NCBI GenBank assembly: GCA_023391105.1
Contig: JAEWBO010000034.1
Span: 1 to 64,000, forward strand
Source of the DNA: Bacillota bacterium
GTDB taxonomy: Bacteria > Bacillota > Clostridia > Christensenellales > SZUA-584
DNA length: 64,000 nucleotides
Reading direction: 5' to 3'
In this document: in pieces, positions 54,428 to 63,269 of the stretch
How positions within the stretch are numbered: position 1 is the first letter of the stretch
How the letters are laid out: every line of letters starts with the position of its first letter
The notes under the pieces: generated by a model
What the model was told of the DNA's origin: nothing
Seen by the model: only the letters and a program-made list of their open reading frames with translations
Database searches by the model: none
Made by a program: the position numbers and the translations under genes

Positions 54428-55984
54428 ATGAGTAATCTACAGTTAATCAAGCGCCTGTATAGAGGGAAAACCTGTTATTCTGATGCACTAAGCGATGAGG
54501 AACTTGAAATTCTACAGATTCCCTCCGGTGTTGACGCGATTGTCGAGCAAATGGTAAGCGAAAATAGGATAGTATTCCTGACAGGTAATCCGGGTGACGG
54601 GAAAACCTACATAATTCGGACGGCAAGAAAAAAGCACCCGAAATTATACGCTGTCTCGGACTTGAACAGTATTTCTGAAAAGCAAGTAGATGAGGAAATA
54701 CAAAGACTATTAAATTGCTATCGTAATCACATACCGTGTATAGTCGCTGCAAATGAATACCCATTTTTAAGTCTCTTACGCAAGCTTACAGCGATTGCCC
54801 CGGATTTTCACAAGGAATTGCTTGGAGTCAAGCAAAACACAACTGTTCTTAATTATCCAACCGTTCAGCTGGGAAGAATTTGCGTTATTGATTTGAATGA
54901 TAGAAATCTTTTGGACAAGGAACGCAGCATTGTTGGGCTTACTATAGAAAAATTCATTGCGCTTCTTCGAGATAATCTCGGAAGCAACATTTATCTTGAT
55001 TATAACATCAATGCATTATCAGATCCCTTAGTCGTGCAGCAATATGTCAGAATTTTTAGTCTAGTTTCATTGACAGGAGAGCATTTTGCCATAAGAGACA
55101 TTCTTGGGACTATTGCCTATACTTTTACTGCCTGCACATTTGAGGATGCTGATGTTAAGTCAGGATACTATTATGACGCTTTTTTCTCTGGAGATAATGA
55201 TTTGATGAAAATGGCAGCAGATTTTGATCCCATTCTTCTATCAAAGCCATCACTTGATGAAAAGCTCTGGAATGGTGAATTAGTTGACGGATGGAGATTA
55301 GGTATACCTGAAAAATGGCCCTATGAGATTGAGGAGGATGTAGAGCAGGCAGTCGATTTGTTTAAATCAATCAAGCGAAAATTCTATTTTGAGAATGAAC
55401 TCTCTAAAGGCTTAGTGGATCTTCAGCCTGTAGATTATAGTGAGTGCGAAAAAATCCTGATAAGCATAAGGTCAAAAAACAAGGAGATAAAACGACGTTT
55501 ACTTCGTTCCATGAACAGGCTTTTCCTTTCTTCGGATATGGAATGTGATCGACTACGTGTATGGACTACGCATGGCTTCGATTTGACTAGAGAATCTGGC
55601 GCTGCTGTTTCAACTCGTTGCATCGATGGAGCTGATCTGGAGCTTGCTTTTCCAGAGCCGGTGAAATGGCTAGACAAGCTAGAATATACGCCTTCATATA
55701 TCGTACTAAGGCATAGAAAAAAAGACTTGCGAAAGGCGTATCTGCAAATTGACCTTGATATGCTAAAAACACTAATTGCTATTGAAAAGGGTTATCCTGT
55801 TGCTTTACTCTCGACTCAATACGAGCAAAAGTTAGCGCAGTTTTTACACGGCTTATGCTCGGCAGGGCTTGCAAGGGATTATAGCAATGGAGAGACTATT
55901 CTCTCTAATCGCCGGGAGGGGACAAGCAGGAGAATATTCATTGAGGACGATAAATATCAGTTGTCTGTTGGAGGTACGCTGTGA
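54428..55984 (+). CDS. P-loop ATPase, DptF-like
   Basis: 518 residues. Walker A GNPGDGKT at residues 53-60; VIDLNDRNLL (about 153) may be the Walker B region. The GDGK-type P-loop at this place and size recalls DptF, the ATPase of phosphorothioate-dependent restriction, but I cannot confirm homology by eye. ATG 54428 has GAGGTG seven bases upstream; ATG 54422 is too close. Its stop overlaps the next GTG start (GTGA), so the products are translated together and probably form a complex. Confidence 0.6.
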   Translation: MSNLQLIKRLYRGKTCYSDALSDEELEILQIPSGVDAIVEQMVSENRIVFLTGNPGDGKTYIIRTARKKHPKLYAVSDLNSISEKQVDEEIQRLLNCYRNHIPCIVAANEYPFLSLLRKLTAIAPDFHKELLGVKQNTTVLNYPTVQLGRICVIDLNDRNLLDKERSIVGLTIEKFIALLRDNLGSNIYLDYNINALSDPLVVQQYVRIFSLVSLTGEHFAIRDILGTIAYTFTACTFEDADVKSGYYYDAFFSGDNDLMKMAADFDPILLSKPSLDEKLWNGELVDGWRLGIPEKWPYEIEEDVEQAVDLFKSIKRKFYFENELSKGLVDLQPVDYSECEKILISIRSKNKEIKRRLLRSMNRLFLSSDMECDRLRVWTTHGFDLTRESGAAVSTRCIDGADLELAFPEPVKWLDKLEYTPSYIVLRHRKKDLRKAYLQIDLDMLKTLIAIEKGYPVALLSTQYEQKLAQFLHGLCSAGLARDYSNGETILSNRREGTSRRIFIEDDKYQLSVGGTL

Positions 55985-57474
55985 GTAAAAGATATGATAC
56001 TCTAAGAGATGAATATGGCGCAAAGCTATGCAAGGAGCTTGGATTCCTCCCTACCTCAAACTCGACAAAGCCGCTTTATATTGCGAACGGGCTATTTCGC
56101 GAAAGCACAGGAAGGATTTGCGAGATGCGAGATGTTCATAAATGGGTGGTTAGTGAGCGTCGTGCAAAGGCTATTCCATCCAAGGAACTTATGGAGGAGT
56201 TCTCCACAGTTTTTAATGATAGCAATACAGAGAAGGTTGAGGAACTACAGGAGGTTCGCTTTTACTTTGAAAGAATCTTCAATCCCGATTCAACGGTGTA
56301 TCCAAGCTATGATAATTCTGTAATGAATATTTCATCTAAGTGGCTTGTTCATCCCCCTGCACAGGCTGAGGCTGGAATTGGACGTTTTCTATTTGAAATC
56401 CTGAATGAACCCATAAATGGTGTAGCTTCTCCTGCGCTTGAACTATTGAGAACTGCGCTTCAGCAAGACGACGATGACATTACAAGATTAATAAAGCCAA
56501 TTATTATAAGAGAGCCAGAAGCGGAACGGCTTAAGCTAATTCAGCTTGAACCAACCTCAACTTCATTGAACCAAAGCAAGCAAGCAATTCGTGTAGGATT
56601 TGACCGCTTAGCTAAAAATATTATTTTACTTGGGCAAGAAGAGGATTCATTATTGGTTCTTAGGCGGCTCGTCTGCTTTGCAAGCTTCGCTGTGTTTTTC
56701 TATTTGGAGGATATAAACCATACAGAATTCGCCGCCCCTAAAATCCCCTTGCTGTTAGATGCAGGGCTCGGACTTGGAGCAATTGAAAGCGCGAGTTCTG
56801 GTAGCTTTTTATCCTGTAAAAAGGCTGTAGAGTTATACACTATCAATTTTCTTGAAAAGTACCTTTCCGGCTTAAATGGAAAATACATTCTTGATATTAA
56901 AGATAAAAAAGCTATAGAGAACTATATCAATGGTATTGCTCTTTATCACAAAAAAAGCGATGTTGAGGAAATCCGTCAGATCATACTTCAGCATTTCAAT
57001 GGGTATTGTGAAAAAGGAGAGAAGCCGATTCGTGCCATCGCCCGTTCCCTGCAATTTACGCTTTACACTTATACCTACCCAAACAATACTCCATCGGATT
57101 TTTGTAACGTTATAGGGAAAAGAGGCGGAATTGCAGGTCCCGCCGGCTCCGCAGCCAAGCAGGTTCGGCTTTTAATACATCGCTTTGCATTGGAAAATCT
57201 GATTTTAAGTGTTATAGAGCCTGAAAGATTTCATGAAGGGCTAGAATTAAGAGAACTTGGCGAATATTTGCGAGATAGCTATTCGGTCATAATAGGAACG
57301 GATACCGATGTGGATTATTCTTTGCTTGCAAACGCCAAGATTGCTCAGGATACACCCGAAAATTTGCGTAGCGAGCTTTCGCAAAATGCACAGGGTATTG
57401 CAAATATGCTTATATCCTTGGGCCTAGCCAAAAGATATGCTGATGGCGTAACGATCATAGGCACGGAGGTTTAA
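55981..57474 (+). CDS. unknown protein of the candidate defence operon (DptG position)
   Basis: 497 residues, mostly helical, no membrane helix or catalytic motif that I recognise. A conserved-looking Gly-rich segment is GKRGGIAGPAGSAAKQVRL (about 378-396), which may be a nucleic-acid or nucleotide contact. The GTG start at 55981 overlaps the preceding stop. In size and place it matches DptG of the DptFGH restriction trio, which also lacks known motifs. That is a positional argument only. Confidence 0.6.
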   Translation: MSKRYDTLRDEYGAKLCKELGFLPTSNSTKPLYIANGLFRESTGRICEMRDVHKWVVSERRAKAIPSKELMEEFSTVFNDSNTEKVEELQEVRFYFERIFNPDSTVYPSYDNSVMNISSKWLVHPPAQAEAGIGRFLFEILNEPINGVASPALELLRTALQQDDDDITRLIKPIIIREPEAERLKLIQLEPTSTSLNQSKQAIRVGFDRLAKNIILLGQEEDSLLVLRRLVCFASFAVFFYLEDINHTEFAAPKIPLLLDAGLGLGAIESASSGSFLSCKKAVELYTINFLEKYLSGLNGKYILDIKDKKAIENYINGIALYHKKSDVEEIRQIILQHFNGYCEKGEKPIRAIARSLQFTLYTYTYPNNTPSDFCNVIGKRGGIAGPAGSAAKQVRLLIHRFALENLILSVIEPERFHEGLELRELGEYLRDSYSVIIGTDTDVDYSLLANAKIAQDTPENLRSELSQNAQGIANMLISLGLAKRYADGVTIIGTEV

Positions 57475-57477
57475 GAA

Positions 57478-60400
57478 ATGGATTTATTAACACAGGCAAT
57501 TATTGAAATTGTTAATCAAAAAGCCTCGCAGGACTGCTTTGGAATGTCTATTGCGAGTTTGCCGGATTTTGATTATGAGGGGCTTGTACGGGGAATCTCG
57601 ACCCCTAAGTCGCTTGAGCTATACTTCCTGGGCTTTAGTCAGGAGGCAACGCGGCCCTTACAGTTACAGCTTGCTGATACGGAGCATTGCAAATTCTTCT
57701 ATACAGTTGAGGAAGCCGAGGAATCCAGGAATCAGGGGCTTGAAGATACCTGTCGATTACTCATCATAAAGAATCAAGAGCTGGAAAAACTATCATCTCT
57801 TAGATGGTATGAAATAATTGATATGGAGCAGGTTTATCGTCACAGTTGCTTTATTGTAGAAAGGCATCTCAAGGCAAACGCTTCAACAAATAGCACAATA
57901 ACAGATTTACTCAAGGCGTTAAGGCGCAAGGATATTATTGGTATATTGAATTTTGAACGGGTTATCCGTTATCTTAGTGCGCTTATTGAGGCAGAGTTTA
58001 CTAGTTTACCGTATACAGTTATAGATAAGCTATACCTGCTTGGGCTTTGTCGTGATAATGATTTTTGCGCTCTGCCCTGCACAGTTGATGACTTCCGTAA
58101 AAAAATTAAAAACAATTTTGACTTAGTGAGGCGTATATCCAAGCTGGAGCAGAAAGAAAGGAGCAATATCGCAGCCTTTTCAGCAAAGCATCCAGGCAAT
58201 ACTCTTGTCGATGCCATTTTGGATTATTATCAGACGGCGGACGAGAAGCTATTATGTAGGATGGAGCGTACTGAGGTTGAGAAAATATTAAAGAGTGTCA
58301 AGTCGGATTCAAATAAAAAAGCTCCACTTAAAAGCAAAAAATCAGAGGGGTCCAGTCCCACTGTCGGCGGTGCGCAGCTTATATTTAATGAAAACGACGC
58401 GTTGATTGACGAAATACTCGAGACTGCGAAAGAGGATGTTGATGAGCGCGAGGATGCAGGCAAACGAGTTACTGTCCAGATTCAAGCAGGAGAGCTGAAA
58501 ATAAATATTCCTGTTGAACCTGTTACAGAAGCGCTTGCAGAGCGAGGCGAGGCAAGGGTGCCGTATGGCGGAATTTTGTATGCTGAGGTAGCTAACCCTA
58601 AGGATGCACTTGAAGATTTCGAAAAATATGATTGTGATTCTTTTGATGAAAAATATGTTGATGGAATTCGCCAAGTTCTCTATAAGGCACACATCCTTTT
58701 ACCGGAGGAAAGTGTTTCAAGCGCCTTTGAGCAGTTCCTCCAAGCAAGATATCAAATCAGCATGTATGCAAAACGGCTACAGGACATGCCTATGCTTCAG
58801 GTCATCAGCAGTTATAAGCACTTTAAGGAATATCTGATGGCTTATAAGGCTTTGTTATCCGCGATCAAGGATGATTATTCCAAGCTAAGTGAGCTTGATT
58901 CTGAGGAGATAAAAAGAATTATCTCATGCATAATTGCTTTGGATACACTTTTTATTATTGGACGCGAAAATTCTCATGCTATTCCAATGCCATGCAATCC
59001 ATTGTATTTATGGAAATATATTAAGCTCGCAGAGGAAATGCTTGAGAGCCGTGGCCTTACAGAGGAAAGTGACTGCTATCTTTCGGATAAGGATAAGGAA
59101 TTTGTTCTTAGAAAGGCTACGGATATTCCCGATCCGTTAACACTAATAATGCTTCCTAAAAACTTAACAAGCGCTGAATGCCTACCTCTTGCTGGACGAA
59201 TTGGCTGTATCCCAATTTACTCGACGAAACCGCAAATTAGCGATAGCAGTACGGGTATGGAGATTGTTAAGCAGGGGATTATCAGATACATGTGTCTTTA
59301 TCCACATTCGAGCATGATGCTTAGAATCTGCTTTATTAATCCTCCCTCAGTTGAAGCTGTCATTGGGATGCTAAAAAGCCTTGATAGGGATAAGGAGTTT
59401 TCATCATTTGGCTCTGTTGGCATTGATTTGACCATCTTTAGAACTAAAGAGGCTCCAAGCTCTTGGGTTGAACTCGAGGATAAATCACTTAATAATGGCG
59501 TACTCGGCAAAGTTAAAGGAAAGCGAAACGGTAGCTTCAATCTTTCCATTGTAAATCAGGAGCTTAGCTATGATGAGGTGCTTAGACGACTTTCTAGGGA
59601 ACAGCATTTCCTTGTTGTTTTTGACCCAAATGAGAAAACAGTAGAAACTGCGAGAAACAGCCGAAATATCCACATTCATCCGCTTTGTGTACCAAAGGTA
59701 TATGAATATAAAAAGCTCAGCGGAAAGGTCGCCATCCGCCCTGCAAATGAGGGTGAGCTTTTTGCTGACTATGCCAATATTGTGGAAAAGCTGTATAATC
59801 AGCCCTCTGCATTTGGGCAACGAAATGTATTCGACCATTCTCCTATTACAGAGGAAACCTATAAGCAGTTTTTGAGCAAAACGGACTGGCTTATGCTACT
59901 TGACCAGAGCTTAAAAAGCTGGGATATCTGCTTACGCTCTACGAGTGAAAAGCTCTATTATAAAGGCTATGATTATCGTTCCGCTGGAATCTACTCGAAA
60001 AACAGCAAAAAATTCGTGATGGGCTATAAGGACATTATAGCAAGGTGCGGAAACTATATTCCAAATGAAAAGGGTGTTCAGGATGTTATTGCTGCTATCC
60101 GAGCAATTAACGAGGATGGCTTGCTTAGCATTGCGTCTCATTCCACCAATCAAATATTTGACCTCAGACATGGAAAAGGCAGTTTAGGCCTTGCTATTGC
60201 TGCAATAAAATATAAAACTCATTATCCAAATTCAATTTTGGTCGGGCTAGATACGCAACTTGCCCGTGAGTGGCTTTCTGATAGAGAGGATGGCAGTTTG
60301 CCAGATTTGGTGGGGTTGCGTCTAGATGATGAATATGAGCCGAGCATTGACATTATTGAAGTGAAGACCTATGAGGATGGTGCATATAAGGTTGAAAATA

Positions 60401-62037
60401 ATTTCATTTCAGGTCATGCCGTAGAGCAGGCGGCGATATTAGATGAGTTGCTCAAGGAGATTTTTGGCTCGGCAGAAAGACTTACTACTGTATCACGGCG
60501 CGAAATTCTTCGTGAGCAAGTATTTGAGAGTGTCTTTGGCTCTGATTATGAACCGGATAAAAAACAGGAGTTGAGTGAATGGCTTAACAAACTGTTTGCG
60601 GGACAGTTCTTAATCAAGACAAATAGGACCATTTGCCATATCGACTTTAATGGGGCAACCAGTCACTGCTGTGAGTATAGGGGGGCTGAACAGTTTAGTA
60701 ACGCTGTATTTATCTTAGATAAGATCGGACATACAGAAATCCAGAAAATCCTTACCTCCTCGCTTACAGCAAAGGAAGTTACCTGCTCATTGCCAGAAGA
60801 GCCCATTAGAAAAGCGGATATAATGCAAGTTAAACAAGAGGTGGCTATACGCTCTGATGAATATAGCAGCAAGCGTTCAGCTATTGCTCAAGGTCATAAA
60901 ACAGATGATGATTTTATTCCTATTACACTCAGTAAAACTGAGCCTGATGAAGAATTAAAGGAAAAATGCGTTAGATTAAATATGATTCTAAAAAGCTACG
61001 GAATTAATGCCGAGCCGGTAGATGCGGAGCTAGTCCAAAAAGCAGCACGGTTTTTTCGCTTTAAACTAATATTAAAGCCGGGGGAAAGTATAAACAATCT
61101 TAAGAAAAGGCATGAGGATATTGCACGTGAGTTGGAAGCGGCGGGCGAGGTTTTTATTGACAATATTAAGGGGACGCGCTTTGTTGGGCTTGATGTTCCT
61201 TTTTCTGATGTCAGCAAGCCTATAGCCTTATTGGAAAGCCTTTATAGACTCACAGATCGTCAGGGTAGCTTAAATATTCTAGCGGGGCAACAGCCCGACG
61301 GGACCTACCAAAGTATAGATTTGGCAAAAGCTCCGCATATGCTAATCGCAGGAACAACCGGCTCAGGGAAAACCATATTTCTTTATTCAATAATTGTTAG
61401 TTTATTAAGTCAGTTATCTGATGATGAGCTTGAACTCCTGATAATCGACCCCAAGCAGACCGATTTCCATTTCTTTGAGGGGCTACCTTGCCTGAGGGGA
61501 AATAGGGTTCTTGTGGATGCTGAGGCAGCATTAGAGGCCTTAGAACGAATCAATGCCGAGGATAAGGAGCAGCGCACCCTGCAAATACGAGCTGCCAACA
61601 GCCGAGACATAGATTCCTACAATGCAAAGAATCCAACCCAGAGAATGAAACGACTTGTAGTTGTAATCGACGAATATGCTGATTTAGTTCAAGCGGCGGA
61701 GCTACAGGGCAAGGAGGTTCGGAGGACCTTCGAAGCCAATTTGTGTATGCTTGCCCAAAGAGTGCGCAACCTTGGGATTCATTTAGTGATCGCTACACAG
61801 CAGCCGCGCGCTACGATTGTAACATCCTCCCTAAAGGCTGTTTTACCGTTCCGTGTATCATTTAGGCTTCCGTCTCATGTTGATTCACAAACAATCCTCG
61901 ATAGAGCGGGTGCAGAGGATTTACTCGGAAAAGGGGACATGCTAATGCAAACCGATAGTGATTTACTGCGTTTACAGGGCTTTCATATTAGTGAAGAGGA
62001 ATTGATAGATTTTTTAAAAAGCAAGAAGGAAGGTTGA
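57478..62037 (+). CDS. large PD-(D/E)XK nuclease-like and FtsK/HerA-type ATPase protein (DptH-like)
   Basis: 1519 residues. The first ~880 residues are not recognised, with a charged linker at about 275-320. A PD-(D/E)XK-like site follows: PD at 942-943 and E961-V-K963, separated by 17 residues and flanked by a strand-helix pattern, as in restriction nucleases. The C-terminal part (about 1270-1519) is an FtsK/HerA-type motor: Walker A GTTGSGKT at 1292-1299, Walker B VVVIDEYADL with D1398-E1399, then ATQQPRATIVT and VSFRLPSHVDSQTILD. DptH and related restriction motors have this size and C-terminal ATPase. Start four bases after the previous stop with GGAGG upstream. Confidence 0.72.
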   Translation: MDLLTQAIIEIVNQKASQDCFGMSIASLPDFDYEGLVRGISTPKSLELYFLGFSQEATRPLQLQLADTEHCKFFYTVEEAEESRNQGLEDTCRLLIIKNQELEKLSSLRWYEIIDMEQVYRHSCFIVERHLKANASTNSTITDLLKALRRKDIIGILNFERVIRYLSALIEAEFTSLPYTVIDKLYLLGLCRDNDFCALPCTVDDFRKKIKNNFDLVRRISKLEQKERSNIAAFSAKHPGNTLVDAILDYYQTADEKLLCRMERTEVEKILKSVKSDSNKKAPLKSKKSEGSSPTVGGAQLIFNENDALIDEILETAKEDVDEREDAGKRVTVQIQAGELKINIPVEPVTEALAERGEARVPYGGILYAEVANPKDALEDFEKYDCDSFDEKYVDGIRQVLYKAHILLPEESVSSAFEQFLQARYQISMYAKRLQDMPMLQVISSYKHFKEYLMAYKALLSAIKDDYSKLSELDSEEIKRIISCIIALDTLFIIGRENSHAIPMPCNPLYLWKYIKLAEEMLESRGLTEESDCYLSDKDKEFVLRKATDIPDPLTLIMLPKNLTSAECLPLAGRIGCIPIYSTKPQISDSSTGMEIVKQGIIRYMCLYPHSSMMLRICFINPPSVEAVIGMLKSLDRDKEFSSFGSVGIDLTIFRTKEAPSSWVELEDKSLNNGVLGKVKGKRNGSFNLSIVNQELSYDEVLRRLSREQHFLVVFDPNEKTVETARNSRNIHIHPLCVPKVYEYKKLSGKVAIRPANEGELFADYANIVEKLYNQPSAFGQRNVFDHSPITEETYKQFLSKTDWLMLLDQSLKSWDICLRSTSEKLYYKGYDYRSAGIYSKNSKKFVMGYKDIIARCGNYIPNEKGVQDVIAAIRAINEDGLLSIASHSTNQIFDLRHGKGSLGLAIAAIKYKTHYPNSILVGLDTQLAREWLSDREDGSLPDLVGLRLDDEYEPSIDIIEVKTYEDGAYKVENNFISGHAVEQAAILDELLKEIFGSAERLTTVSRREILREQVFESVFGSDYEPDKKQELSEWLNKLFAGQFLIKTNRTICHIDFNGATSHCCEYRGAEQFSNAVFILDKIGHTEIQKILTSSLTAKEVTCSLPEEPIRKADIMQVKQEVAIRSDEYSSKRSAIAQGHKTDDDFIPITLSKTEPDEELKEKCVRLNMILKSYGINAEPVDAELVQKAARFFRFKLILKPGESINNLKKRHEDIARELEAAGEVFIDNIKGTRFVGLDVPFSDVSKPIALLESLYRLTDRQGSLNILAGQQPDGTYQSIDLAKAPHMLIAGTTGSGKTIFLYSIIVSLLSQLSDDELELLIIDPKQTDFHFFEGLPCLRGNRVLVDAEAALEALERINAEDKEQRTLQIRAANSRDIDSYNAKNPTQRMKRLVVVIDEYADLVQAAELQGKEVRRTFEANLCMLAQRVRNLGIHLVIATQQPRATIVTSSLKAVLPFRVSFRLPSHVDSQTILDRAGAEDLLGKGDMLMQTDSDLLRLQGFHISEEELIDFLKSKKEG

Positions 62038-62077
62038 AATAATGCGATTTTCCGTTTTGGATGTAAGGTTGTAGTTC

Positions 62078-62785
62078 ATGGGTTGTTATTTAGAGTGTTC
62101 ACTCTTTAATGCTCTTTTTATTCGAGAGTTAAAAAACCGTTTTCTCTGTGAGGTTGAGTTAGGGGGACGGGTCACTGAATGCTACGTTCCTTCGTCCTGC
62201 CGCCTTACCAATTTTCTCGAACTTGCAGGAAAGTTAGTCCTCATAAAGCCAACCAATAGTCAGAATGCTAGAACACAATATGCTCTTGTTGCCATTCCAT
62301 ATAAGCAAAGCTACTTGCTTCTAAACTCCTCTTTAGCAAATCGAGTAATTGAGGGAAGTATAAAAAGTAGACGTTTTTCGTTCTTAGGGAAACGTAGTCA
62401 GATATTCAGGGAATATCGCGTTGAGAACTACAAGGCAGATTTATTTATTGCTGACTCAAGGACTATCATTGAAATAAAAAGCATTATATCAACAAGTCCA
62501 ACCGCTAGTTTCCCGACAGTATATTCAGAACGCGCTATTGAACAGTTAAAAGCATTGAAGGGTTTTCTCCAAGCCGGCTATAAGACTTGCTATGTAATTG
62601 TTTCGTTGAATCCATATGTAAAGGAAGTCGTAATCGACAAACATGCAAGCTTCTTTTTGCCCTTTGCTGAATGCATAGCTCTAGGCATGATGGTTAGGGG
62701 ATTCACATGCAGATTAAAGAATGATCATATTTTTATTGACAAGGAGTTTAAAGTTGCTATGGTAAAACCGCTGCATCAAAAATAA
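62078..62785 (+). CDS. SfsA-like nuclease
   Basis: 235 residues. The whole chain follows the SfsA family: an N-terminal OB-like part (ELKNRFLCEVELGGRV, CYVPSSCRL, AGKLVLIKP) and a PD-(D/E)XK-like C-terminal part with ADLFIAD (Asp121), IIEIKS (Glu132, Lys134) and FPTVYSERAIEQLKAL, the counterpart of FPDAVTERGQKHL. Asp, Glu and Lys of the nuclease site are therefore present. It is diverged from housekeeping SfsA and lies 40 bases after the FtsK-like gene without a strong ribosome site of its own; a 10-codon reading frame precedes it (62042-62074). Confidence 0.75.
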   Translation: MGCYLECSLFNALFIRELKNRFLCEVELGGRVTECYVPSSCRLTNFLELAGKLVLIKPTNSQNARTQYALVAIPYKQSYLLLNSSLANRVIEGSIKSRRFSFLGKRSQIFREYRVENYKADLFIADSRTIIEIKSIISTSPTASFPTVYSERAIEQLKALKGFLQAGYKTCYVIVSLNPYVKEVVIDKHASFFLPFAECIALGMMVRGFTCRLKNDHIFIDKEFKVAMVKPLHQK

Positions 62786-62854
62786 TAATGAATCTAAGGA
62801 ATTTTAACATAGCGAAGAAATTTTACGATTACACAGAAACACCGTTTCTAGAGG

Positions 62855-62878
62855 AACACTTGAAGGGTGTTTTTATTT
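62855..62878 (+). terminator. weak terminator after the candidate defence operon
   Basis: AACAC (62855-62859) and GTGTT (62867-62871) followed by TTTATTT; another short hairpin AGAAAC/GTTTCT (62835-62849) lies just before. Confidence 0.45.
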
Positions 62879-62971
62879 GAGCAGTTGGGATCACCTATTT
62901 GCACATTTTCATTATATGACTCCAAAGGATATAATGAAGGCAAAGATAAGCTTTGACTGGAGGGATACGCC

Positions 62972-63148
62972 ATGAGGAATAAAAAAACAAGAATCTATCT
63001 GAGCGAAGCTGAATGGCAGATCGTTTTACATAGCCTGAACGACTATCGCAATAAGCTGATCCGGGAGAAAGGCTACTGCCCGGATGTCGTGAACGAGGTT
63101 CTGGCTAAGGTAATGAACGCCCGGAAGAAAAGAATTAAAGTTGCATAA
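62972..63148 (+). CDS. small hypothetical protein of the mobile element
   Basis: 58 residues, basic C-terminus (ARKKRIKVA). The pattern RIYLSEAEWQIVLHSLNDYRNKL resembles short proteins encoded just before parA in integrative conjugative elements. GGAGGG lies seven bases before the ATG. Function unknown, perhaps DNA binding given its charge. GC-richer than the preceding cassette. Confidence 0.65.
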   Translation: MRNKKTRIYLSEAEWQIVLHSLNDYRNKLIREKGYCPDVVNEVLAKVMNARKKRIKVA

Positions 63149-63164
63149 GCCCCTTCACACATAG

Positions 63165-63201
63165 GCCGTCTGTTCTTTTTTGAGGATAGGCGGCTTTTTA
63201 T
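63165..63201 (+). terminator. terminator between the small protein and parA
   Basis: GCCGTCT (63165-63171) pairs with AGGCGGC (63188-63194) with one wobble, followed by five T residues. A second hairpin, TAGCCGTCC / GGGCGGCTA (about 63217-63244), sits just before the parA ribosome site and could affect its translation. Confidence 0.6.
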
Positions 63202-63269
63202 ATTCCTCCGTTACATAGCCGTCCGCTACATCGTGGGCGGCTAAATCTATGAAAAGGAGGAAACCCGCA

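Noticed and set aside
52451..62785. A phosphorothioation (Dnd/Dpt) restriction-modification system
   Set aside because: The ATPase/unknown/FtsK order is similar, but no dndB, C, D or E-like gene is in the window.
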